Below are positions 21,783-32,400 of a stretch of DNA of 64,000 bases, in pieces (the first letter of the stretch is position 1; each line of letters begins with the position of its first letter). Under the pieces are notes generated by a model, which was given only the letters and a program-made list of their open reading frames with translations, searched no databases and was not told the origin of the DNA. The stretch covers positions 1,302,001 to 1,366,000 of the forward strand of contig CAWUHX010000009.1 of the NCBI GenBank assembly GCA_963922205.1. Direction: 5' to 3'. Made by a program: the position numbers and the translations under genes. Source of the DNA: Romanomermis culicivorax. Taxonomy: Eukaryota > Nematoda > Enoplea > Mermithida > Mermithidae.

Positions 21783-22370
21783 CTGTTTCTTCATTGACGT
21801 CATCGTCTGACTTTCGTTTTTCTTCGCTTTCGTCGTGGCCGCCTCCACTTCTTCAAAAGCAACGCTGCCAAAATAAATAAAAAAAGATTAGAAACATAAA
21901 ATTAGATAAAATTTAAGATAGTAACTCACGAAGGGTCAGCTCGAACACTGATTTGCATCATTCGATGGAATCCTATGAAGAAAAAGACGAAAAAATAAGA
22001 AAATAAATTAGAAACATTTTTATTTTTTTGTAAGTTTTTATGTCACAAATTTACTATATATAATGCATGTAAAACTTACTTTTTGGTGTGTATTATCTTC
22101 GTCGTTTTTGTCATCCAGATCGTCGTGCTTGTTCATCTTCGTGTTTGTCACCTGTAAATAGAAACCCGTCAATTTATTATATATTTTGAGTGGTTACCGT
22201 GTTTACCAGTCACCCGAATAAACAAGAAACTCACCCATTGGACACATCATAGGACTTAAGATTAGTCTGAGACTTTACCTTTTGAGCTGAGAAACTTACC
22301 AACTTCTCCGTTTGCCACTCGCTTGCTGACGTCGTCCATTTTTGTTGCCGTCATTTGTTGCCGCCAACAC
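21783..22370 (-). CDS. Three phase-matched exons of an unrecognised gene (5' part)
   Basis: Exons on the minus strand: 22300-22370 (ATG at 22354), 21930-21972 and 21783-21864. Each has canonical borders: acceptors ATGTTTCAG, CTTCATAG, TTTGGCAG; donors GTAAGT, GTGAGT, GTTAGT. Joining them keeps one frame of 58 codons (phases 1 and 2), starting MTATKMDDVSKRVANGEV and ending NESQTMTSMKKQ. The peptide is hydrophilic, lysine- and methionine-rich in its last part. Further exons should lie below 21783. A fourth well-bordered block of 72 bp (22080-22151) sits in the first intron; included after the first exon it would bring a TGA into frame. No family recognised. Confidence 0.45.
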
Positions 22371-24283
22371 CTGAAACATAAACACGAACGAAGCATGAAA
22401 CGTTAATAAGTAGTGTAACCTTATGGAAAACAGGGCCAACAACAAGTTACAGTACATAATAATGTACATCATATGCAAGGTAGGAAAAGTACAGTAAGAC
22501 AGTAGTGTGGCCTACTGTAAGCAAGTACATGGAGTAGTGTTGGCCCTACCTTTTTTCAAAAACGTGCTCAGCACAGAAAAGAGAAGAGAGTCAGTCGAAG
22601 ATTTTTGAGTCCTACAAGACAGTGAATTTTTAGAGCAGAACTTTTTCTCAGATTTTTCCTGTAGTTGGAGAGGGACCTATCCACTCAACATCAATTTTGT
22701 GAAGTGGTACCAGTGTAACCTGAACCAATTAGCATATAAGTGGGTGCTGCCCCTTTGCATTTCTGTGTACTTTTGGATAGTGACCTATATACCCAATGTT
22801 TGTTGTGAAACGGTATGTGGTGTACCCACAACTTATTAGCATATAAGCAGGCACTGCCCCTTTGAATTTCTGAACTTGTTAGCATACAAGTGGGCATGCT
22901 GCTTTGGATTTCCTTTTCCCTCATTCGTTTCCGTGTACTTTATGAGCAGCAGGTTCCTTCCACCCCATATCAGCACAAGCCTTAGCCCAACATTTTCTTG
23001 GTTCCACGAATCTGCCATTGCACCACATCCATCCCTGTTGTTATTTTCCACGTTCTGTGTACATTCACTTTATTCTCGTCACACGACTCTCAGTATTGGA
23101 TATTACATTGTATGTAGGATTTTCATAAATAAATTTTATCCACGGAAACAATACTTTCTTGTCCAAAGTCAGCAGGATCCCCCAACCTATCCCTGACACA
23201 TTTAGAAAACACCCATTTTGTCATTTATTGGGCTTTCTGTTGACTGAATTATGGTCAAATGCAGAAAATGCAGCCCCTTCTCAGAATAGGATCATCCAAC
23301 ATGCTAGATTATATACTTTTAAACGTAAGATTAATTCAGTGGCTAATTTTTAATATGTAATTAATTTTTATATTTTTATAATTTAATTTGCAGTTGTAAC
23401 GTACATACTAATGCATTACTGTAAATACATATTGTACACTATGTGATATTCATTTATTAAATATAAATTCATTTCTTAATCTATCATCTCGAGGGTGTCT
23501 GGGATTCACACCCAAACATTCCTATAAAATTATGTGAAGTACTTTATTTTGATCATCCCACACCCCAGTGCCGTTATTGACCCAATTAAGATGCTCTAAT
23601 TAATTTGCACATCGGCAGCTGGTCCCCTAGAATCTACACAAAAGTACACATTCCACGGCTACATTAATTTATCATGAAAATCGTAAACACACCTGCACAC
23701 AGTGAAAAGTAAAAGCCCCGCCAGGCACCAGTCTCGAGTGGAACAGTAGCAATGGTTCCTACAAAACATGTTTATGCAGAGGAAATAGATACATACACAG
23801 AAGCTCAGAGGTGTGGTTAAGTCCACTGTAGGAAGCAAGCATAAGATAACCATAAAAAGCATATGGTACCAGGAAAGCATTGGAAGGCATGACTAAACTA
23901 GCGAAGTGAAGGAAGCAAGAAGCAGCGATTGGCGGAAGAAGATTGTCGGAAATGAGACCTCCTGTGAGCCAAGGGAGTGGCCGCAGAAGCAGTATTTAAA
24001 GAAAAGCAAAGCATGATTCCATCAGATTTGAGATTTTTAGATATTTGCAAGCGTGTCTCTTTTTGGAAGCGAGATTCTAGAAGCATTTTAAGAAGCGAGT
24101 TTTGTTTTATCGTGAAGCATATATTGTCGACGAGCAAGCAATTGTCGATCCAGCGTTATTAATTGTCGTATATTATCGTACATCGTTCCATTTGTTATCG
24201 TCGTCCTCCTGGGCCGTGCACCATCACAGACCATTTTCAGGATCAAGTAAAGTATCATTAGAAACTGGTCGTTACACAGTTTA
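22371..24283. other. Intergenic; tandem copies of an AGCATATAAG unit
   Basis: 22725-22910 contains three partial tandem copies (about 75-105 bp apart) of a segment with TTAGCATATAAG and GCACTGCCCCTTTG. The rest has no supported exon. Frames at 22876-23196 and 23659-23880 have hydrophobic random composition. Confidence 0.4.
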
Positions 24284-24733
24284 CACTACCAGGCGAAACT
24301 AACCCTCAAAAATTCGCGTCCGGGACGCGTCCTGGATGCGTCCAGGTCGCGTCCAGGTCGCGTCCGGAACGCGTCTTTTTCGGCAGCACAAAGAAAACTT
24401 TCATCTTTCTTAGTAATTGACATTCATGCAACAACTGTCAATCATAGTTCTTTCATAATGTGTAGTGGATATGCACTTTGTTTTGACCTACAGTATGACA
24501 ACAGTTGACCTTTCATTTATATCTGGTAAATAATGTGTGCTTTCTATAGGGAGGTAAGAAGGAAGCCTCAGCAAAATTCTTTGGCTTAGTGTGACACAAG
24601 CACATGGCCTGTCAATTTTATTGTCGGTATAGTGTGCTTTTCCCGTCCTGGGTGCATCCGGGACGCGTTCTGGACGCGTTCCGGACGCGTCCTGGACGCG
24701 ACCGGCATGGATGGTTAGTTTCGCCTGGTAGTG
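24284..24733. mobile_element. Inverted-repeat element (MITE), TA target
   Basis: 450 bp with perfect 21-bp terminal inverted repeats (CACTACCAGGCGAAACTAACC), flanked by TA on both sides (24282-24283, 24734-24735), as for Tc1/mariner/pogo-type elements. Inside each end lies a G+C-rich array of CGCGTCC/GGACGCG words, about seven copies at 24320-24380 and six at 24650-24705, forming palindromes such as ACGCGTCCTGGACGCG. No transposase frame. Confidence 0.8.
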
Positions 24734-24739
24734 TAGTGT

Positions 24740-25545
24740 AACGTTCAGTTTAATTTATTTCAATTTTTTTATATTTCAATTTTTTTCCATAGTTTTATTA
24801 AAATTATAGTTTGATTGAAATTTTGATTCAGAATTTGGTTCTTCAATTAATTTTAAATTTAATTTTCCGAAATCTAATTTAGAATTTCAATTTAAAATTT
24901 TAATTTAAAATTTTAATTAAATGTAATTTAATTTAAAATGTAATTTGATTTAAAATTTAATTTAATTTAAAATGTAATTTAACTAAAATTGTAATTTAAT
25001 TTAAAATGTAATTTAATTTAAATTGTAATTTAATTTAAAATGTAATTTAATTTAAAAAGTGATTTAAGGAAAAATTTAATTCAATTTAAAATTTAATTTC
25101 CAATTTAATTTCCAATTTAATTTGATTTAATTTCAAATTTAATTCAATTTAATTTCTCATTTAATTCAATTTAACTTCCCATTTAATGTGATCTAATTTC
25201 CCATTTAATTTGATATAAATCCAAATTTAATTTAATTTAATTTCAAATTTAATTTTATTTAATTTCAAATTTAATTTTATTTAATTTCAAATTTAATTTT
25301 ATTTAATTTCAAATTTAATTTTATTTAATTTCAAATTTAATTTTATTTAATTTCAAATTTAATTTGATTTGAATTCAAATTTAATTTGATTTGAATTATT
25401 TAATTTAATTTGATTTGAATTCAAATTTAATTTGATTTGATTTCAAATTTCATTTGTTTTAATTTGAAAATTTGATTTTACTGAATGCAAAATTTGATTT
25501 AAAATTCAATTCAAAACTGAATTAAGGATTATTATAATTTTGTCC
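24740..25545. repeat. A/T-only satellite (AATTTAATTT words)
   Basis: About 800 bp almost entirely of AATTTAATTTAAAAT-type words. 25225-25375 resolves into regular units of about 24 bp (TTTAATTTCAAATTTAATTT with ATTT), five or more in a row. Confidence 0.85.
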
Positions 25546-26231
25546 GAAAATTATAATCTCAATCCTGCCATATGTACGTAATCGGCTTCATCCGCGAAAT
25601 TTTTCCGCAGTTTAGTTATGTCCTATAGACAGCCGCTCATGTGATATCACAGTATACCCTTAATCTCGTACAGTATGCTCATTTATTGTTGTATTTGTCC
25701 ACTTTCATGTTTGCGTCTTTTTGTACCTATTTATGTACTTGACAAACACTCTAGCGAACAGATTCGGCATCCCTCCAGAGGCCTCTTTCGCGTCTCTACA
25801 GGAGTGCATGCACACTGGCCTCTTCTTGACTAAGAAAGGCCAAGTTCAGCTATTTTTGGCCTTCAACTCGACCTTCTTCTGCAAGAAGCATCAACGATTA
25901 CTGTAGTTGCCTCCACCTACTGTAATCCGGAGCGGCTGACACTCCCACCTTCTTTGATACTACGGATTAGGATCGATGAAGCGCCCAATTTACACCACCA
26001 TTTTTTATATTAATGAAAAATCAAATTTGGATATTAGGATCGCTGACGTCTCTCTCTCTCTCATCATCCATGGGCAGTCACTCTATGTGATAGACTCTGT
26101 GACGTACAAGGTGGATGTAACAAGAAGCGTTTCCTACCTACACTACCCCACTTCTTACGAATCCCATAGCACCCTTTTAGCCCTCACTCTTGAGGAATCC
26201 CTACTTCTCCTACTTCATCTCTCAGGTTTCA
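25546..26231. other. Intergenic, no supported gene
   Basis: A 61-codon plus-strand frame at 25721-25906 has fairly protein-like composition (GIPPEASFASLQECMHTG) but no splice sites could be tied to it. Nothing else is recognised. Confidence 0.35.
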
Positions 26232-27055
26232 CCCCTATTCAACGAAACTCAGTACAGCGAATCTCAATTCAGCGAAGTCTCAATACAGCGATGTCTCAAT
26301 ACAGCGATTCTCCCTCCTTTTCAATCTAGTGCATGTCGGTTGTCACACATTTTGACACCAATCGCCAGATTTCTGACGTGGCTTCATGGCATGTGTTTTA
26401 ACGACATTACAGCTTTTTATTCTTGTTTGTTCATTATTAACATATCCATGTGCATGTTTTTTGTTTCTTTTTTTCTTATAGATTTATTTCTTTGAATATT
26501 CTGATTTTGTGCTACCTTTCGTATAATTTTTTCAGGTTGTGTATTTTTGATCTATTTTTTATTACATTATTTTACTTCTCATTTCTTTGTCATTCGTTTT
26601 TTGTTCTGCCTTTACGGCTTGATTATTTTATTCATTTCATTTTACTTGGTAATTTTATTTGATTTATTCCATCAATTTAATTTTTTGCAATGCAATTAAG
26701 CTGCATACAAAACAACTTTAATGGAAAATCCTTATGATAATTTTTCGCTTTTGTTTTTTCCTACGTTTCAGAAAAATGTTTTTCTCACAGACATTTTTTC
26801 GTGATTTTGGAATGGTCCGTTCGTGCAAACCTACCTCAACTGCAGCACAAAAGCATGTGAAATTTAGATGGCCAAATGCAACTATAAATAGGCTATTTCA
26901 ACTATCAAAAACGATTCTAATTTACATAATTCGCATATTGTGCGCGTTTACTGTAATGCATAGAAATTTTTAGTATTCGTTCCGTATTGAGATTTCGCTG
27001 TATTGAGACTTCGCTGTATTGAGATTTCGCTGTTTTGAGTTTCGCTGTATTGGGG
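26232..27055. mobile_element. Inverted-repeat element with subterminal repeats
   Basis: About 824 bp. Both ends begin CCCC then a series of 14-15-bp words of the type TCTCAATACAGCGAA: about four at 26236-26304 and, inverted, about five at 26985-27051. The terminal inverted repeat of about 70 bp is therefore itself a tandem array. Exact outer limits and target duplication are uncertain. The interior has no transposase-like frame. Confidence 0.7.
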
Positions 27056-27480
27056 ACACGCGATCTCTCACACCACCTCCACTAACATTTACAGTCATAT
27101 GGTGAATGCCGATCCGCCTTTTAGACGAACATATCCGTCAAAAAAAATCTGGAATCGAGCAAAAGCACTGAAAAATTTGGAAAAAAATACCCGCCGAGCA
27201 TATCGGCCTTTTAGACTCGTAGAGGGTGGACTCGGTCATTTCCACATACACCGATTAGCCTCAACATCCGCCCAACAAGTGCAGATTCTGCTCTTTCAAT
27301 CCGCCAATCAGTCACACCCTCCCCAAAGTTGGTTTTTTACTTACAGCTGATGCTTCGTGAGGCATTTCACTTCATAGTTATAAATTAATTTGTGGTCGCG
27401 CTTGATGGAACTTGGCTAATATCAAAAAAATATTTCGTGGTGACCAAAGACCGACTTTTTAATGCTTATGGAGTTGTACT
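27056..27480. other. Intergenic, weak coding signs
   Basis: An 83-codon plus-strand frame (27099-27350) and an acceptor-like TTTTTTACTTACAG (ends 27349) are present, but I could not build a consistent exon. Confidence 0.25.
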
Positions 27481-27865
27481 CATACATGTAATCGGGGGGG
27501 GGGGGGGAGGGGAAGTGCTATGGGCCCCCCAGAAATGATCGACCATATGGCTATCCATTGGGCGACCCCCCCGGGATTTTCCAATCATATGGCTAGCCAT
27601 ATGGTAGCCCTAGCGACCCCCATAGTTTTAGTCGGAAAAAATACTGAAAAATGTCAATTTTTGAACAAAAATGGTCAAAAACGTCAATTTTTTCGGCGCT
27701 TCGCGCCATAAGTACCTATTTTATCATTTTTTAGACAAAAATTACTACTTTTTAAACTGTTTTTCGGACATTTTTCATGAAAAAAATCGAATTTTTTCCT
27801 TCAGGGACCCCTCCCCCCAAAACTTTGGGAACTTCTGACCCCCCTCAGACCTCGAAGCTCCAATG
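27481..27865 (+). mobile_element. hAT-like MITE, family B, copy 1
   Basis: 385 bp starting CATACATGTAATCGG, flanked by a perfect 8-bp duplication GTTGTACT (27473-27480 and 27866-27873). Family landmarks: a G run, GTGCTATGGGCCCCCC, CATATGGCTAGCCAT, the hairpin GGCGCTTCGCGCC (near 27697), and two stretches like GACAAAAATTACTACTTTTT. Non-coding. Confidence 0.85.
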
Positions 27866-28119
27866 GTTGTACTTGAATCCTTCAAACTTCACTGAAATTC
27901 AGAACTGCGTAATCCTGAAACCAACTGTCGGCGTTTATAATCCATTACTTTGAAACGATCCCATGGAAGTAAAATCAATACTGAGAACAATTGATGAGCT
28001 TATCATAGTGTCATCAATGAAAAAGTTTTTCACCAGGTTCAGCATTTTTCTACAGTACTAAGTTTTCCAATTGGTGAAAATTTCTCATTTTCTCATTCAT
28101 CGATGAAAATTATTTTTAG

Positions 28120-28556
28120 GATGACCTGTCGAATGCACGCTTTGCTTCAAACTCTTCACTGGTTACCGAGATCGGCTATTATGACAGTGCCCATTGTTCA
28201 CCACATTTGCGCAAATTTTATTGTAAAAAATGGTGGCTATGCGATCTCGATTTTTCCACTTTTCCACGATCTCTCATCGAGGCCATTGTAATGTATGTAC
28301 CTTGGCAATGCAGTACAAGTTCGCCAACAACAGAGGGTAAATTTTTTTGCAGATTCGACGCTGCCTAACGACTTTCACGAGGTAATCTTTTGGCCTGGGC
28401 AAGAAGAATAGATGATCACTAGGCTTCTAAGTCATAATACATTTCTACCACGAGTGAATGTGAAATTTAGTTAATTCAACTCTTCATCAGCTTAGTTTCG
28501 CACAGAAAAATTCGTGGACGTACAACAGACGTCTTCTATCTTCATTCATTGCGTAG
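28120..28556 (+). CDS. Last three exons of an unrecognised plus-strand gene
   Basis: Exons 28120-28287 (56 codons), 28353-28381 (29 bp) and 28529-28556, ending at TAG. Borders are canonical: acceptors TATTTTTAG, TTTTTTTGCAG, CGTACAACAG; donors GTAATG and GTAATC. Phases join without a break. The first exon begins DDLSNARFASNSS and contains a cysteine/aromatic-rich middle (HCSPHLRKFYCKKWWLCDLD); the protein ends RRLLSSFIA. Upstream exons were not located. The gene ends 105 bp from the stop codon of histidyl-tRNA synthetase on the opposite strand, so the two are convergent. Function unknown. Confidence 0.55.
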
Positions 28557-28608
28557 GCTTGACGGTAATTGGAATTTCACTCATTAGCGGAGATAACATA
28601 ATTTTAAA

Positions 28609-28614
28609 TTTTAT
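28609..28614 (-). terminator. Polyadenylation signal of HARS
   Basis: AATAAA on the minus strand, 48 bp after the HARS stop, in an A/T-rich context. The only such hexamer close to the stop. Confidence 0.6.
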
Positions 28615-28661
28615 TGACCATCCTTAAATCAAACATGTATAAAAACAAAAAATCACAATGC

Positions 28662-29487
28662 TCAAGCTATAACGTTCGACTCAGCGAGTTTTGCGCGTAG
28701 AACTCCGATAAGTTGACTCCTCGGTACGCTTGTCTGAAAATTTAGCAACAGAATACTAGTTCCCGCAAGACATTTCAAACGGCGGTAAAATTTAAGTCAT
28801 AAGAACACAAGGCTATAAACTGATCATTTTGCTTTTCTTCCAAATGATAGAACTGAAAGCTAACGTTTTTCTGTCGGACTTATGTCACGTAGGACTAGAA
28901 ACTCGTGAGCATCCCATTACATTTTTCTGCGTAGAAAGCTCCATAATAACCGCTTTGTACAAACCGTGTACCGACGGTACTAATTTTAGTCATTTTTCAA
29001 TAACATCTCGTAAAAAGCACATTATAGCTCCAATAAATTGTATGTTCTAGCTTAGTACGAAACCTGTCCTGAGCAACACATGGCAAGAATTTTTAAAGGG
29101 ATCCTTTGACTTTCACCAGGAGAGGGGTAGAGGTCTGTTAGCATAAGACAGAGAGAATTTCGTATGTATTTATATCATCCGGAAAGTAACCAAACAATTT
29201 TTCTATTTTCGGTCGAGTCGAGGGGTCTCAGGTGCCAGTGTTTACCTATTACCCCATGCCTGCACCAAAAGGTTTTAACTCTTCAATATCCGTCTCTCAA
29301 TACCCTCAGTTCATAGGATCTTGGAACACACATTTCTTACCTCTTCCCTTGAAGGAATGTCTCTCAACTTGACGACTCCCTCTTGAATCTCGCTTTCTCC
29401 TATTATAACGGCTATGGGAATACCTTTGGCTTCACAATATTGCAACTGATCAAGCATTCTTGGATTGTTTTTATAAGCAATTTCAGC
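28662..29487 (-). CDS. HARS: HARS exons 15-16: C-terminal anticodon-binding domain
   Basis: Exon 15 (29341-29487) is 49 codons including [17 protein letters not shown] and [12 protein letters not shown]. Exon 16 (28662-28733) follows an acceptor AAATTTTCAG and is 23 codons plus TGA, containing [15 protein letters not shown], which matches the amphipathic last helix of the family. Exon 16 was placed by phase, acceptor and alignment to the known C-terminus; slightly less certain than the rest. Confidence 0.85.
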
Positions 29488-32400
29488 CTAAAATGACATC
29501 AAATATAGTCTAGTTGTACGGTGCTGCGTGGGGATCGCCTTCAAACCAAGTAATTGACGTCACCTTTTCAGGGTGAGTCAGGCTTTTTTTGGTTTGAAGT
29601 TTTTTTTTTGGTTTTTTGGCCTAATTTTTAGGAGCCAAAAATTTTTAATTGAAGAATATTGAAAAATGGGCTTGTAACACACTTTGGAACGTAAATAATT
29701 AAATTATATGGATATTCAGTCAGTTGATACGTGTTCAGAAAATTACTATTCAAAATTTTATTTTCAACCAGTCTTCTTTGGTTACAGGCGTCTTCCGACC
29801 ACACATGTAATTGGAGGGGGGAAGTGCTATGGGAACCCCCCCAGAAATCGTCGACCATATGGCTAGCCATTGGGCGACCCCCCAGGATTTTCCAATCCAA
29901 TGGCTAGCCATATGGTAGCCCTAGGGACCCCATAGTTTTAGTCGGAAAAATACTGAAAAATGTCATTTTTTCATGAAAAATGTCAATTTTTGAACAAAAA
30001 ATGGTCAAAAACGTCAATTTTGTCGGCGCTTCGCGCCATAAGTACAGATTTTATCATTTTTTAGACAAAAATTACTACTTTTTGAACCGTTTTTCGGACA
30101 TTTTCCATGAAAAAATCGATTTTTTTCCTTCAAGGACCCTCTCCCCAAAATTTTGGGAATTACTGACCCCCGGCCCGAAAAAGTGCTCCAACCCCACCCC
30201 CCCCCAGACCTTGGAGCTGTGTTACATGTATGCTTCCGACATGTACAAAGATCATCCAATAAATCTTTGTGCAAAGAAATTTTTTAAGCAATAAACACGA
30301 TATATCGTTTATTTTTGCTCAAACCTTCTTCCAAGATAGCACTTGAGTTCATTTCTTTCTGGCACAAAAGTATAGGGTTTCAAAAATGCAACATCTGTTC
30401 TTATTGTTCTGTTGTTTCTTATATCCTTCTGGCACCACATAACGAAAATTTTTTTGGATTATGACACTCTAAAATGCTGGAAAATCGATCTAAGGAGAAC
30501 TCGTTTAATAAACATGAGGCTCGAAAACATGTATATATCATTTTACAAACTAAAAAAAATATGTTCGTGCTTTCATGAGTTTGAATAAATTCAAATCAAG
30601 TTTGAAATTTATGAAAATCACCTCCATTATGATTATGGATCCAAACTCGGCTCCGTATTTGAAATAATAGTTAAAAAAATCGAAAAATTGAGATTTGGCC
30701 TTTTAACTCCAACAAAATTTATTTTTTCCTTGTCGAACCCTCATATTTTTCACCTTTTTCAAACATCTATTCCCCAGCAAGTTTGATTTGTTGTAAAACA
30801 GTGAATAGATCAATCCGAAAAGTTATAGAATGAGATTCGGCGCGAAGCGCCGAAAAATTTTCGGTGTTTTGACATAAATCTCGCTGAGACTTATTCAACA
30901 ACAAAATTAAAATGTGAATCTATCATTTTTGGCTGATGAGGGAAGGTTTATCGGTGGAAATTATAATATGTGACAAGTTATACTGAATTTGAGAGCTCAA
31001 ATCGAGCCGAGTTAGCTTTATCCACTAAAAACTGGCATGAAACTAGCTTGTATTTGGTTAATGCGCCTACATCTGGTCTCTGCAACAACGACTAATACAA
31101 AAAGTGAAAAACATTGTTTGGAAAGATTGCTATAGTAACACCCATAGAAATCAACGCAGCCACATGGAGATCCCTACGAGACAAGCCAATCACATGACTA
31201 GCCATATACTGGCAGAGAGACCGCCATACTTTTGATCAGAAAAAATTGAAAAAGACAATTTTTTGACAAATATGACAATTTTTTAACAAAAAAAGTTTAA
31301 AACGTCAATTTTCTCAGTGCTTCGCGCCACATTTCTTTCACATTTTTTAGACAGAAATTACTATTTTTTAACCATTTTCGAACCTTTTTTCGCGAAAAAA
31401 GCGAAATTTTTCGTCTTCAAAGAACCCTCTGAAATTTTGGGTAATTGATGACTCCGCTCCAAAAAAAGTCGCTTGACCTACCGCAGAATTTGTGGCCCCA
31501 TTAGATGTATGGCTGAAAAATATATTTTATAGAGCACACCGATTAAAAATTATTTCACTTGCTCATAAGCTGATCTCATATCGTTCTCAATATGCATGTT
31601 GTCTAAAAACAGTGTAGAGTAATGGTGTATATCGGTTTGCATCATAAGATAGAGCGTCCACTTAGCACGGAAAAACTTTCGTTTATATTGATTTTCGTCA
31701 TGTCCAAAGTTGGGGATTCTGATTGAGAAGAGAGCATACATGCACATGAGGGCTGGGTATGGTGGGGTGTGGACCCCCAAAAGGTTTTGATTGATCCCCA
31801 GCAGATTCTGCTCCCCATTATTGATCAAGTACACGATGAAGGAAAATGAGAAAAAAAGGAGAGAAAGACGTCATAAAAATTAAAATGACGCAGTAGTTTA
31901 ACGGTTTTTCTGAAGAAAGTATACATGGTTTCAAAGAAGTAATATTAGACCCTTTAAAAAAGGAAACTAAGCGAATAGTTTCATGTAGATGTTAGAATTT
32001 GCTGGTTGGATGTTAGAAAATTTCTCCTTTGATAACCAATAAATAAAAAATTCTATCCCACCTTCCTGTCCTGGCTGACCACCAGCAGAATTTCCATGCT
32101 GTGCAGAAGCTTTTGGGGAGGAGGGTCGAAAAATCCCCAAATCCTCCATACTTCTTCCCAATTTTATGGTTTGAAACTATTAACAAAACAGGTCACATTA
32201 CGTGTGACACAACAACAGACATTACATAACGAGTACAGCGACTACCGAAACAAATTTGACTGATGGATGGAATGAAAGGCTTTATCTACACGCTTGTAAA
32301 TGGAGTGTATAGGCGGATTTGAGAAAGCTCGAGCGTGAACTAACCACTTACATTAATATTTGCATCCCACAATTGCTTAATTAATTTCATACGCTCGATT

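Noticed and set aside
23659..23880. Membrane-protein exon on the minus strand
   Set aside because: Two frames look protein-like in turn, but no consistent splice model joins them.
27099..27350. 83-codon plus-strand protein
   Set aside because: Basic, biased composition, no homology recalled, and not joinable to the exons at 28120.
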